Source of the DNA: Pampus argenteus
Taxonomy: Eukaryota > Chordata > Actinopteri > Scombriformes > Stromateidae
Assembly: GCA_036937835.1 (NCBI GenBank)
Contig: CM072873.1
Coordinates: 16,542,001 to 16,606,000, forward strand
DNA: 64,000 nucleotides
Direction: 5' to 3'
The position numbers and the translations under genes are program-made. Below, piece after piece: positions 49,523 to 62,900 of the stretch. Under the pieces are notes generated by a model. It saw only the letters and a list, made by a program, of their open reading frames with translations. It had not been told where the DNA came from and did no database searches. Numbering within the stretch: the stretch's first letter is position 1; every line of letters starts with the position of its first letter.

Positions 49523-52500
49523 TCAGAACTCTATCTTGCAAGCAGGAAAGGTTTCGTCCTGCATGGCGACAGTGCTGTTGGATCCCAGTACAGTGATGTC
49601 CAGCTCCTTCTGTCTGTCCAGGGTCTGCTGGTACCACTCCTGCATCGACACAGACTCAAAGGTAGGGATCACTGTCACCTAGAGTCACAGAGGAAAGGAT
49701 GGGTGAACAAAAAGGAGGAAGATTATCTGTTATATTTGACGTCCAGCACTTGTTCGTTGATATCCGTGGCTGCAGTTGTTTTTTGTTAAAAGAGCAATAT
49801 GCTGTTTTTGTTAAAAAATAACTTCTAAGTCCACTATTTTGAGAACAATAATGGACCAGGTAACTTCTCTGTTGGTAAATTATGTTTGTCATTCTGTTAA
49901 AACTGCAGACAGATAGGTTTGACTCGTTTAATTGATCCTGTCTGTTCAATGAATATTAAGACTGACTTAATTTGAGATAAGAAAGTTAGCCACCTCTCCC
50001 CCTGGCTAAGATATACTTACTTACTTGTATCATGCATGAATCTAATTATGTGTGTCTTTCTACCTGCATAGGTTCAGGCCAGGATATCTTTCCATCCAAT
50101 AGTGCGTCCAGCGTATGTCTCATAAGCTCCTCCCTCTCCGGACTGTCGCCGCTGATGATGTAACAAGAGGATCGGACACATTTGAAGAAGTCCACACTGA
50201 CTGTCGGAGAGGAGGCTCCAGAGGGAATATAGGCCAGGTCCACGAACACACTGACTTCTCCAGTGGAGGTAGACTTTGAGCCTGTGACAGAAGAGTGAGG
50301 AGGAACTGATACCAAGATGCCAAGTGAAAAGAAACAGTTACGTTACAATTTAAGTAAAGAGAAAGCAAAAAAGGGAAAAGCTCATACCTGGATTAGGTGA
50401 AGATTTTGCTGGTGCTGAGCGGGTGCTGGAGGAAGGCGTACGTGTAGATGCAACATTATCCTTGGTTGCCTTTGTGACTCCACTTTGGCTCCCGGTCTTG
50501 TTTTTCCCTGAGCCTGGTCTTTGGGACCCCTCAATAACCTGGAAAAATGACATTTTATACAAGATACAGTGTTACAGTGTACAGTGATTTGACTCAAAAG
50601 GTCAACAATGAGCAAATATGAGTAATTTTTATGAATTCCCAGAAAGCATCTTAGTCTAAATACACAGAACATTATGATGCCCTATATTAACATCAACAAC
50701 ATTTTTCTTCTGTGCGAATACAACAAACTCACCCCTGGTGTTTTTTTCCCTCGCATGCCAGCGGCTTTTGCTCTTTTTCCATGAGCATCGGAGTCAGACT
50801 GAGGAACGGGCATGGAGGCATCAGGATGTGGGGGTAGTGGTGGACTGTCCCTGAGGGGGGCTGGAAGAGGATCCGGGGGCAGAGCCTGACTGGTGCAGAG
50901 GCCGTGAGGGGAGTTAGTCGGTTCACTACACGACTCGTCCTCATCAGAGTCCAGAGCTCCATCTGCTGTGGTGGAAGGACAGTCCTCCGTGCAGACAGGG
51001 GCGTTTGAGTCGCTGGGTGACATGTCCTTGGGGTTGTTGTTGTTGTTGCCATGATGCTGTCCACCGAAGGCTCCTCTGGAGGGCTCGCTGGCACCTGAGC
51101 TGGAGTCGGGCGCTTTGAAATGCTTGAACTCACAGGGGGAAACCAGACATAGGTCCACATCATGAGATGACCCATCAAAATGGAGGGTGTTAGGTGCTGG
51201 AGGTCGCCCCATCTCTGAACCTAAAGATCTAGGAGGCTTCTTCATAGGTAAAGACATTCCCATAAAATGGCTTCCATTGGAGGGATAAATACTGTCATCA
51301 GCCTCTCTCTGGCTCACAGTAGTGGGTCCCTGCTCAAAGGACATGGACAGCGATTCATCTACTTCTGTGGACTGAGGCGAGCTCACCTCTGCTGGCATTG
51401 AGTGTGTAGTGGTGGTGGTGGTGGTGGTCGCCACAGATGGAGAGGGGTCAGAGGCTCCTTCTTTTAATGAACCCAAAGAAAGGAAACTTAGATGCTTCTC
51501 TCTGGGGTTTGAGTGGCTCTCGGAAGCATTTCTAGGTTGGCAATGCTGCATCTCACTTTGCCTGGATGATTCATTTACCTGGGTGACATCTGTTGACTCC
51601 GAATTGCTCATCTGGGCCTGTAACCTGCGGAGTGTAGCACTGTTGCACCACACATCATCTGGAGACAGACAGTAAGGAGTATGGCCTGCGCTGTTGGGAC
51701 GTGAGTCAGAGGAGGCAGGCTCCACGGTCTCCTCCTCAAGGCTGACAGGGGCTTGGTTCTCTGGAGAGGATCGGGAGGGAGGGCTGTTTCTCAAAGCCCC
51801 GTCCAGGAGAGTGTATTCAGTTGGGGTCAAGTCTAGCTGGACACCTTGCTCGTTCTTTGGCGCCTTGTTCAATGAAGATGGAAATCCTACAACCTTTGCT
51901 GGTTTGTTAGCAGTTACAACTTTCTCTTCAGTTCCAGCGCTCTCTTGCAGCCCCTTACCACCACTCTTCTCTTCAGTTATCCCTGCACCGCCTGTTGCTT
52001 CTTCGCCTAGTGTATCAGCAGCCTCATTACTTGTTTCTTTGCTCAAACCTCCCAAGGCTTTTTCATTTCCTGACTCGCTGCTTTTCTGCTTTCCTTTAGC
52101 TACCGTTTCCACCTGTGTCTCTGTATCTCTGTCCGTTTCCTCCCGGAGCTTGAGGAAATCAGCCGTCATATCTTCAGGAGTAGACGTTTTGGAGCCACAG
52201 GGGTTCTCTTCAGGCTCTTTCTCCAGTTTTTGATGTTGCTGCACCCTATCAGGGTCCTCTGGTTCTGAGATTTCTAATGCAGTGCTAGCATCTGGTTTTG
52301 CAGAATTATTTGGCAATTCAGTCTTTACATGTGTCTTCTTGTCGTCATTTCCAGATGGTTTCCTTGTTTTCTTCGTCCCTGTTTTAGAGTCATTTTTTGC
52401 TTCCTTTTTGAGTTTAGTTTTATTTTCATTCTTTGTTTTGGAAGGGAGAGCATCCTTTCTGCCCTGATCATTCCTTATAACACTATTCTCCTCTCTGCTG

Positions 52501-55500
52501 CCAGTCTCCCCCTTCTTTTTTCCATCCTTTCCTCCTCCTTTCTTTGAAGTGTTCTTCTCTGATAATGTTGCTTTTTGCTTTATGCCCATCTCTTTGATTT
52601 TGTTTTTATCAGCATCTCTTAAATCAACTCCATTTAAAACTTTTCCTTTTTCCTTCAACGCCACCTCCTTTCCCTCTTCTCTAACCCCTCGTTCTTTCCC
52701 TTGTTTGGGTGTTGCCTCCTTCCCTTGTGACCTGCTACTGTCCTGGCTCTCTGTCCTTTTGGCCTTCCTGTCTTCCCCTAGCTTCTCAAGGTCCCCAGTG
52801 GTCACTGTGGGTTTCTGGAGGAAGGCCAGTGTCTTCAGCTTCTCCAGCCCCTGCAGCAGTTTTGCCTGTGGGGTAACTCCAGGGAATAGCACCCTGACCA
52901 CCTTTTCCTGGGGGCACGCTGGGTGCCACACAAGCAGTGCAGACACTGAGGTGAGGGCTGTGAGGGGAAGAGTTTGGGACTTAGATGCTGATGACACTAT
53001 GTCAGGCCAGTTTTGCATGAATGTCTGGTACTCCTGGCTGTTCTTGCCGGGGTTGAGGATGTATAAATCCAACTGTCCCACTCCCATCTTTTGGAACAGG
53101 GTTATTGGCTCAATAGGGGCCCCTTGCAGTCGAAACATTGGCTGCGGCCTGATGTCCAACTTCTTTAACATGTGTAGCGTTAGGGCCGCTTGCTGTGTGC
53201 TCTTCAGTACATTATCCACACCTGACAAGAGGAGGAAGAACAACTTTAGATGATTACTTTGTTTTTTGTATTTAAAAACATCCGTGACAACATCCACAGA
53301 GGAAGTCCATGAGAGATGCACAGTTGAAACAAAGGAAAAGCAAAAATAAAATAATAGTTTCAGCTCTCATATATGAATCGCTGCACAATGTGTTTGTGCT
53401 CAGACAATTTACATGTGGACTGGGGCTTGGGGAAATTGTAATGACCATTTTTTCACACTCACAAGGTTGCTGTTCCCCCTGAAACCTGCTGGGGGCGTTA
53501 AAGAACACAACTCCAAGCTCTGGGGAGATCAGCCTCTTAGATGACTCATCTGTTCAGACACAAAGAAACACACAAAGAATGAGGAAATTTGTACTTAAAA
53601 ACAGCTATAGGCGACAGATGAAAAAATCTCATTACATCATCTTCTGGCAGGAATATCATCAACACCTCTCACCTTTGACATCGGAGATCAATTCCAACTC
53701 AGCTACCTTCCTCTCCAAGAAAGTGTTGACCCCAGGGAGGTTCTCTGTCCCGATGTGTGTCAACAAAACCGCATCCACTCGGTCGAGGTGGCGGACCAGC
53801 TTCCAGAAACACGCCTGAGAGTCTGAACCGCCATCCACCAACACCGTGAACCCATTAACGGCAAAGAAGGCACAGTCACCGCGGCCAGCAGGGAACACAT
53901 AGCAGCAGGGGCGGGACAGCTTGAGGAAACCCACGGTGGTAGGAGGCGGCAGGAGCTCAAAGGGAGATTGTGGGCAAAGGGTGTTAGAGATGAGGGAGGT
54001 AAATTCCCCCAGGGCCTCCATGGCAGGCAGCACCTCTGGGGGATTGATGTGGAGTGTGAAAGGACCCGAGAGAGGTTGGTTTCCCAAGAGAGTCTCCCTC
54101 CACTGGTCAGTGTTGGGACAGCTGAGGGTCAAGCTGAGCTTTGAGGAGGCGGAGCTCTCTCGATCTATGAACTTAAGAGAAAGCAACCAATATTAGAGCC
54201 AAACAGATATTATCAACTGATACTAGATACTAGTAAAATAAGTGAAAACATTGTCTTACCTGCTCCGTTAGTATTTGTTTCAGATGGTTTGGTGAGAACA
54301 GTCCTCGGTGAAACAGAAGATCTCCACTTTCCTCCAAGCTCTGACCAGCCAAGATTAACAGTTTATGAGCTGATTCCCTGGACAGCAGAGCAAACACCTG
54401 ACCAGGCCAGAGGGAGGTAAAAAGATGTTTTATTTTACAGTTACTTTATTTCTTCATAATCATAACTAAAAGCACAAAGATTTGTGATACAGACAAATAC
54501 ATAGCTTGATCAACTATTTCCCAAAAGTTTCCTTGGATCCAGGATCTCCACCCTCACCTCAGAGTGAACCTGTTCTTGAGATGGACTGATCAGCACCTGA
54601 GTGTCCAACACTTTAGTACTGTGGCGCAGATACTTTTGCCCTGAGGAGGCAGAGAGAAAGAAACAAAAGCTCGAGAAAGAGAAGGACAGACAAGTAAAGC
54701 AAACAAGAGATGAGGAAAATCACAGCTGAGGGAGTCAGGAAACGAGCTGAATGATCCGTACAGTAAGCAAGGGGCCAGAAACAAATAGAAGAGGAAGTCA
54801 AAGAGAAAGTGAACTGGGATAACCAGACGTGTAATTGACTGCCTGAGAGAAAAATAGGAAGGAAGAAGAGTGGAACAGCTGAATCAGAGGGACTGTCTGA
54901 GGATGAGATGCCATGTTTACTCAATCTGCAGTGGAAATCCAGTCTGAGAGGAACTGGATGAATGTCTGAGCACACAGAGACGAACGCAGCCTACTGGAAA
55001 ACAACGACCCGAGTATGAATAAGTTTCTTTGTTTTCGTTTTAAAGTTAGAAACAAAGGGAAGCAAAAGCCATTGCCATTCCTTTTCCTTGCCATGAATCA
55101 CACTTTAAGCCGCGCTAGTGATGAACTCAGTTAAACATTACACCTGCTAACCAATAGCATATCAGCATTGTTATTCAATCAGAATCAAAAGGTGGCTGTT
55201 TATGCATGCACAGGTTGAAGTGTGGAATATTATTTCATTCAATACCATCTTTTACAAAAATGAAAAAATAACACAAGGCCCAGTAGTATCAATACACAAA
55301 GTATCAATAGTTAATTTATAGATTAGAAGACAGTATAGAATTAATTACATACGTGCAACCTTTCTGCTCTCTAAAAAGAGATCTGTGTGTGTGTGTATTT
55401 ATCATCTTACTTACTGTGCTAGGACCGTCTGACTCTATTTGTCTGCTTTATTTTCCCTGTGCCTGGTTGTCTTTGGCTCTGCGTACTAAAAAGTCACGTA

Positions 55501-56902
55501 CTGAGAGAGAGAGAGAGAGAGGTGGCACAGCTTGGTTGTGTGACTCTATTGTTTTCTGTCCGAAGGGCCCACCCATGTTTAACAATCACCCGACTGCTCC
55601 TCCACTTTCCTTCCTTCCTTTCGTGTTGACCCCTAGAACAGCACAGCTAGCTGTTTACCACGGGGGACAAGGGTTTCATAAATAATAAAAAGGGTCCTAG
55701 AGTTTGGACACATGAACACACTTTTACTTACCTGCACCCTTGAACGCTGCCGTGTGGTGGGAGAGAAATTCTTGGAGATAGAGATTTAGGTTACAGGAGT
55801 TTAAGTCCACGTCCCATGACCGGATACCTGGAGACATGACGTATGGTCACATGGTGCAACTCTTTCCTTCATCACTTTATATCAAGTTGAAGTTCAAATA
55901 TCTATATCAGCCATTTTTGCAAATGAAATTCTATGACATAACAAAACATCATCATACTTGTCCACCAATTTGTATTATTTTATTTTATTTTTCAGATAAA
56001 CTGAAGGATTAAATGTTCTTATATGGGTGGTGAGAATTCGTAAACCATTAAAAAAACAACAACATCTGATTGCATACAAAATGCATGACAAAGCTGAAAA
56101 CAAGGATGTGTCTCTTAGCTCATGAAAAGTTAATGCAAATGTTTTTCAAAGGACTGTGAGGAAATGCTGATTGACTTAATGATAATGATGAATGTATCTT
56201 TTCTCTCAGTATTTTTCCTTTCTATTTCCTTATCTATATTTATATATATATTATGTTGTTATTCAAACATGCACTCAATCATACCTCTCCAATAACTGTA
56301 ATGTAATGCATCATTATGGGATGTCATGCATTGTTTACTATCTACAGTGTCTCTGTTTCCACAGTTACTGCTGTACATAAAGGTTTACAAGTGGCTATGT
56401 GTTGATTAAATATCTGCCCCTGCAACATTTCCCCCAACCAACCAAAAAAAAAGCTCATCCTTACATAACAATATACTGACAAATCACCCTCTCCAGACTG
56501 CTTTTAATTATAATGCGCCCACAGGAGTGATGCTGATGGTGGAGTATCGCCAGATGACGCATCCTCGGTCAGTCGGGTGGATAAAATGACACAGACTAAA
56601 CACTGAAATGGGGGTCAGTGTATTATCTTTGGGGATTATTTAGGCGACGAGATCACCCTTATTATTATTATTATTTTTTTTTTTAATCCGAATATACAGA
56701 ACGTCGTGCAGTAAAAGAGGCGTGTTGTCGTAAACGTACCTCGTTCAATCTGCCCACTGATGTGTCCAGTCTGTCTGAGGTGAAGCGTCCGTCCTATAAT
56801 GATGAGCAAGGAGTATTTGTGGAGGCAGAAGTCGATGTTTGCGGTAGCAGCGCGGCTCGACTCCTCCTGGACCTCCCTCCCCAGCACCCGGCTGGACGCC
56901 AT
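49523..56902 (-). CDS. map1s: Microtubule-associated protein 1S, 10 coding exons
   Basis: MAP1S binds microtubules, LC3 and mitochondria-linked partners and links the cytoskeleton to autophagy. Coding exons on the minus strand: 56902-56740, 55827-55732, 54640-54558, 54397-54260, 54171-53673, 53549-53463, 53221-50733, 50538-50388, 50281-50064 and 49678-49523. All are in phase, giving 1359 residues. The N-terminal MAP1 domain includes GIRSWDVD, GFTVLVDGGSDSQ (267-279) and LLTHIGTENLPG; ITLFQKMGVGQLDLY follows at the start of the giant exon. That exon (residues 356-1185) is mostly disordered, lysine/glutamate-rich then serine/proline-rich. It holds the conserved MPAEVSSPQSTEVDESLSMS and DVDLCLVSPCEF blocks. 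The C terminus is the light-chain region (VFVDLAYIPSG, ITVLGSNSTVAMQDETFPAC, final KIEF). It is shorter than MAP1A/MAP1B and longer than human MAP1S. Poly-Thr and poly-Asn runs come from ACC and AAC repeats. Confidence 0.95.
54700..55700 (-). other. map1s: map1s intron between coding exons 2 and 3
   Basis: The intron runs from 55731 to 54641. It is purine-rich on the plus strand near its 3' end and carries a GA repeat near 55500. No extra exon was seen. Confidence 0.7.
55840..56739 (-). other. map1s: map1s intron 1
   Basis: Intron 1 spans 56739-55828. It is AT-rich with an ATT repeat near 56657-56673 and no recognisable exon. Confidence 0.7.
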
Positions 56903-57689
56903 GTTGGAAACTTGGTTGTGATGTCATTGAAAAAAAAACAAAAAAAAAAAAAAGCCTGACAAGCGCCTTTTATTGTGGAGAGATGACAGCTGATGTGCAG
57001 GAACGCAGCCGTGCATTAGTGAATGTGTTTGAAGAGGCTGAATTATTGATGAAACGTGGATCAATATGTCTTTCTCTGTGTTGCAGTGTACATATTTATA
57101 TCTGAAGCAAATTACCAACAAGTGATGTTCATGTTTACACGTGGTTCATTTTTCATACTGCATTTTTATTTTTTTATGTTTTTAATTATAGAGCAAATTT
57201 TGCAAAGTCACACACACACACACACAGACACAAATTCATTTAATATGGTTTATTTATCGATCTCCTCATACAAATGTTTTAGAAACCAGTGCTAAGATAA
57301 GTAACCATCTTCTCCTGTAAACAAGAAAAACAATATAATAATAATAATAATAATAATAATAAAGAGAAAAAATGGATTTATCACATTCACAGTCTGTTAC
57401 AGGATATCGCAATTAAACACAGATAACTTCCCCCTGTGCTATAATCATTAGCGAAAAACACAGAGACAGATGCATGCAGATATTTAAACCTATCCAAAAC
57501 CAAAAAACAGACGTCCTTTATTAATCATACACCACATCGCATTTTTATTATTATTTTTTTAATCACAAAGAGAACAACAATCCTTCTCGTTTTATCTCAT
57601 GTTACGGAGGGATTATAGCCTCTTTCTGTCACTCCAAACCTCTGAACTCTCTCTTGTGTTTTTTTATGCACCTTCTTTATATTTTTCCT

Positions 57690-58363
57690 TCACAAACACT
57701 TGAGGACATAAAAGTTGCAGGACGTGCCCCGGGGACAGCTGCACAACGTGCCGATACGAGCGCCTTTACGCACGGCGCACGGCTCCCCAGCGTCACACTG
57801 AAACGACAAAAAATAAATAAATAAATAAAAATAAAGTCATAAGAATGTGGACTATTGGATCAGATTTACCGGAAGACGAATATTTATAAAGACATCGGTG
57901 TATTATTAGCTTCCAGTCCGTGGTAGGATTTTAGACACAGTTTGCTTGGATCATATTAGGTTTATTTAAAATGCAATAAAAAAAAATATTTTAATCAGAT
58001 GTATAATCTCTACTCACAGACGGCAGCCAGCCCAGCTTTTTCTCTAAGGGCATCTCTTTGCTCCTCAGCTTTTCCAGAACTTCTTGCAAAGCGTCAATCT
58101 GCACAGAAAATTCATTGCAATTTAATATTGTGCCCAAAAAAATAATAATAAAATAATCTTCCAAAAACACCAACAGCTTTTCATGTTCATCTTTTGTCCC
58201 ATATCACACCTCTTATACATTTTCTTACCAGGTCTTTCTCCTGTTGGGTTTTTAGCGGGAAGTCCAACGAGCGCGTCTCCAACGAGGAGTCCTCTGCACT
58301 GGCGACCCACAGGTAGGCGCAGCAGCAGGTGGCCGCAAGGATGAAAGTCCGTGCGCTGAACAT
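57690..58363 (-). CDS. cart (paralogue not assigned): CART-type neuropeptide precursor, 3 exons
   Basis: CART peptides are secreted hypothalamic signals that suppress feeding. Minus-strand exons 58363-58229, 58098-58018 and 57797-57690 join at codon boundaries into 107 residues. Residues 1-23 are a signal peptide ending VASA|ED. A helical propeptide (IDALQEVLEKLRSKEMPLEKKLG) carries the dibasic KK at 65-66. The mature region CDAGEPCAVRKGARIGTLCS to KCL has the six cysteines of the CART knot (73, 79, 91, 93, 99, 106). The segment before the first Cys (LGWLPS) differs from the mammalian YGQVPM type, so this is a diverged paralogue. Three exons and the C-terminal length are as in the family. It lies next to map1s on the same strand. 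Fish carry several cart genes and numbering cannot be fixed from this window. Confidence 0.96.
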
Positions 58364-58481
58364 GGTGCTGGAGCAGAAACAGAAGGAGACTTCTAATCGG
58401 GTGGAGATAAGTGGGGAATCAACGATGGCTCGCTGGATGTTTGGAAGGTTTTGGAGGTCTCCTGCATCGAGTACCCCCCTC

Positions 58482-58514
58482 TTTATAGGCGCTTTACACA
58501 TGCTGTTGACATCA
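58482..58514 (-). promoter_or_regulatory. cart promoter: TATA box and CRE-like site
   Basis: TATAAA (58487-58482) lies about 120 bases upstream of the cart ATG. TGACATCA at 58507-58514, one base from the CRE TGACGTCA, lies about 20 bases further upstream. Known CART promoters respond to cAMP through a proximal CRE. Use of this variant site is inference. Confidence 0.55.
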
Positions 58515-58559
58515 GCCAGCCTCTGAAATATTAATGGAAACTTTGACATGGGTGACACT

Positions 58560-59117
58560 GCTCAGCACCTTTGTATCTTTGGTTGATCTCAGGAAGGGAC
58601 CTGATCAGATGAAAGAAAGGGTGGTTAAAGGTAGATTTACATTTTTACAAAACATATTTGATAACATAATCTAGTATTCCCTATGCATGGTGAATCAGGT
58701 GTCTTTATCACAAGATTTGAATCTTCCACTGAGTTGGAGTGAAAAAATGTGCACATTCTGTGGTCTGTTGTATGCAAATTAAACTTGTCAGCTAAACATA
58801 TGTCTGATGAGTCATTTTGTTGTGTCAGAATTAAGCTGATAACCAACCACATAGGTACATAAAAGCAACACGACCAAACTGATTTGTGAATCTGAATCTG
58901 TCAAATGCAAATGAGAACAGATATTCTACTAATAAAGCTTGATCTGAAACACACTTTTACATCCTGTGGAGGCTAACCTTAGTAAACATCAATCCTCTTA
59001 TGTCACTACTTTTCAATAAAGCTGAAATCAGACCTGAGGTTAACCCACATTGACACCAATCTGTAATCAGGATCCAATTTCCTTGTGTAGGAATAACCTT
59101 AACCAACCCTCAAAGTA

Positions 59118-59165
<48 letters not shown>

Positions 59166-59740
59166 CAGGCTTATGTTTGCACACCAACCACGTCAAAGAC
59201 CCCACATCATTGACAAATTACTTTACCCCGGATATGCCGTTCCTCCACCATGTTGATCATGATCTCCTGCGCTGTCTCCTGAAAAAGTCAAATGAGATAA
59301 GCAAAATGAGGGTCGTGGTAAATACATGAATCCTGTGACTCACTCAGGTTGTGTGTGTTTTGTGTGTGGGTGTCAGATGAAACTTTTCTTGACTCTGAGT
59401 TCCAATGCGATCCTTTATGTGTATAAGTTCTTGCAGAATGAGCCAAATAGTGCATTTTTATTTCCCCACTGCAATGGCACAAAAAGAGTCTCATATCATA
59501 AATATTAAGCTATCATGTCCCAAGAGATAACCTCTCCATATTTATAATAATGCAAAATGATTAATAATTCTGCCACACTTTTAACTGTGTTCCTCCACAC
59601 TAAAATTTCATACACTCTTGTAATTTTCTGTTTATTTACTTTTTCCTGATGATATTGTGTATTCTTATTTTAACGCCTCAATGCTATTAAGAAAGAGTAT
59701 AATTATTATTTTTTTGTTTGTTTGTTTGTTTTTGTAGGTA
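58560..59740. other. Intergenic DNA between cart and yju2
   Basis: No coding exon was recognised. It contains a (GT)n array at 59119-59164, a TTTG repeat near 59716 and otherwise AT-rich sequence. Confidence 0.6.
59119..59164. repeat. (GT)n microsatellite
   Basis: About 45 bases of uninterrupted GT. Confidence 0.95.
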
Positions 59741-59750
59741 CTCCGTCGTT

Positions 59751-59811
59751 CCGCAGGAGGGCAGCAGCTCACATTGAAGCACGGACACTAAAAAATGAGA
59801 CAACCGGAAGT
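59751..59811 (+). promoter_or_regulatory. yju2: yju2 promoter: ETS site and CTCF-like motif
   Basis: ACCGGAAGT at 59803-59811 is a perfect GABPA/ETS site of the kind found in housekeeping promoters, about 100 bases before the ATG. CCGCAGGAGGGCAG at 59751-59764 resembles a CTCF core with a few mismatches. No TATA box is visible. Confidence 0.5.
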
Positions 59812-59913
59812 TTATAGTGCAGGCTAGTAGCTAGCGGTGTTGTAAAAAGCCTTCGACGTAATTAACTTATTTAACGGTTTAGTTTCCACGTTTAGTTTAC
59901 AACAGAAGCAACA

Positions 59914-62900
59914 ATGTCCGAAAGAAAAGTTTTGAATGTAAGTATATAAAACCCAACTAAGTTTAAAATAGTTAGCGGTGGCTTATGAACTGAAGAAACT
60001 AAACAGGCTAATGTTAGCTGTGTAGCTTAGCTAAGTTAATGAGGTCTTGTGATGACTTAATGTTTTAACTGTTCATATTGACATCTAAAACACATTATGT
60101 ACCAACAAATCATACTGTATTGGTCACATTGTCGTAGGTTGACGATAGTTTTGTTCTAAGTTCAGACTTTTTTTTAGTAACGTCAGCGTCAACTCACGTA
60201 TGTGCTTTCCCCTCCGCAGAAATACTACCCTCCGGATTTCGATCCATCTAAAATCCCCAAACTTAAACTCCCCAAAGATCGACAGTATGTGGTCAGATTG
60301 ATGGCTCCGTTCAACATGAGGTACGTCTGTCTTAAAAACACATGTCACTTTCAGCATCCAGCTTTCAGTTTTAAACACGTGTTTAAATAAGCTTTTGTCA
60401 ATACATAATTATTAACATCATTACAACACAGACAATGGTAATGAATACTGTGCAAAAGTAGAAGTTAGGGCTGAAACTAGCGATTATTTTTGTTACTGGT
60501 TAATCTGATTATTTATTAATTGCTTATTTTTTTCTGATAATTGATTAGTTGTTTGGTCTATAAAACGTGCAAATGTCATATTTCCTCTGAGTAGGATGCT
60601 CGAGTTATGTTGTGATGGAGCCCCTTCTCCATCATATAATGATGGAGAAGGGGCATTATAATAAACATTATATAATGTTTATTATAATGTTTTTAATAAA
60701 AATAAAATAAAATAAGATTCTGTTAAAGTGATGTCTGCATTCGACAGAGCAGGTGTTGCTTTTAACAAGAGAAACAAAATTCTCAAAGTTTGTCTGAACA
60801 CAAGTAGTTGTACAAGACAAAAACAAATTAGAAACTGCCTGATAACAGAATAAATAAAGAGAAGTCTGACTGTTTTCATACTCAATCCTTTATGTACATA
60901 TTTCCATTTGTATAAAAAAAGTGTTGAGTCTGAGAGCAGTGTGAGACAATTATATCATTATCTTAGTGTTTCTATACATGAATGACATGGCAAAGATGCT
61001 TTATATGAATGTGTTGTAAACTGAAATGCTGTCTTTGTGTTTGTCCAGTTGTCTGAGAAAGTAAGGTTTCTGTTGAGCTCTCTGTGGTGGATTATATATA
61101 TCAATAATTCAATAAGTATGTCTTTGTGACCTCTTAGTGATTACTGGAATTAATGCTGTGGTGTCGTTCGCATCGCCTCTCTGCTTGTTTGCAGGTGTAA
61201 AACATGTGGCGAGTACATCTATAAGGGGAAGAAGTTCAATGCACGTAAGGAGACCGTTCAGAATGAACTGTACATGGGACTGCCCATCTTCCGTTTCTAC
61301 ATCAAATGTACTCGGTGTCTCGCTGAGATTACATTTAAGGTGAGTGTGCTTCTCTGAATGTGCAATGCCTCCTTCCAGCTGCTGCTTCAGTACTTCATTA
61401 GAAGCTCTGTAAATAATTGTGATTGCTGTAAATAATGTAATATCTCCCAGACTTCGCTTCCTCTTTTAAAAAGAAAAAAAAACACATCAACTTCACATAA
61501 GAAACAAATCAATCCAAATGTAATTTATTGTAAATTAGTTTTCTTTTTTTAACCTGACTGAGTGAACCGCACCATAATCCAATGTACATGTACCTTGTGC
61601 TTGTGCAAATGGCAATAAAGTCTCATGAATCCTGTTGGTTATAGTGACATTTACTAAAATAGGACAAAGTTAAATATAGCACCGTGTCAGTGTAATTTCT
61701 GAAAGATCTTCATGTCGTGACTACAGACCGACCCAGAGAACACAGACTACTCCATGGAGCACGGTGCGACACGAAACTTCCAAGCAGAGAAACTTATTGA
61801 GGAAGAGGAGAAAAGAATCCAGCAGGAGCGGGAAGAGGAGGAACTGAACAACCCCATGAAGGTGAAGTGTGTAAACATCAGCTTCTGTTTTTCAGCTGTA
61901 TTCAGGCATTGAGAACAAAGAGGTAAAATTTTCCCACTCATCTACCAGGTGTTGGAGAACCGCACACGGGATTCCAAGATGGAGATGGAGGTTTTGGAAA
62001 CCCTCCAGGAGCTGAAGGAGCTGAACCAGAGGCAGGCTCAGGTCGATTTTGAAGGAATGATCGACAAGTACAGAGAGCTGGAGAGGAGAGAGAAGGAAAG
62101 AGAGAAAGAAGAGGATGAACGAGAAACAAAGTGAGTGTGACCTGTGACTGCGTATCTAAATATGTTTCATTTGTGTTAACTCATCCTGTTGATAATTAAA
62201 AAACTGAGAACTGAATGTTTCATTTGTTTTACAGAGAGATGTTGGAGCGTGTCCTTGTGAAAAGACTCAGAGACTCTGATTCAGAGAGTGAGGAGGAGAG
62301 CAGCAGCAGCACGCAGTCACAGACGTCCAGCACAGACAAACCAACAGACATTCTCACCACAGAAAAACCCACAGACGCACAGGTACATATGATATTCAAT
62401 GAAGTGTGTGTCTTTGATTAAAAGCTGTGCAACTAATTGGACTCAAATGGCATTCGTAAATCTTACATCTCACTACAGCTGAAGATGAGGTAATTGTGAT
62501 TAGTTTTGAAAGTGTTTAGTCTAAACTAAATAATTGGAAACATTAAAATTTTACCTGGTGCTAGTTAAAAAGTTAAGGGATCACCAACGTTACCACGGCT
62601 CACCCCAGTGATCACTGAAGTCAGCAGAGAACCATGAATGTCTGAACAAAATGTCATTGCAATCCATCCACTAATAGACTTTCAGTCTGGATGCTGCTAG
62701 CTTGGCTAAAAACCGAAGAGAACAATTTGAGGAAGATGGTATGAGGAGGGTAAAGCAGATTGTTTCTTGCTGTGTTTCACAGGGAACCTCAGCGGGAGGA
62801 GTAAAGAGGGCCAAGGTGGAGAGCTGGGAGAAGAGTGTGGGGACACTGGGCGGTGGAGGGGTGCTGGGATCCCTGGTGGTGCGAAAGAAACCAGCTGCAA

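Noticed and set aside
52549..53253. A 234-aa open frame on the plus strand
   Set aside because: It is antisense to the giant map1s exon, has the Ser/Phe/Leu-rich composition expected from the complement of a Lys/Glu-rich coding sequence, and resembles no family.
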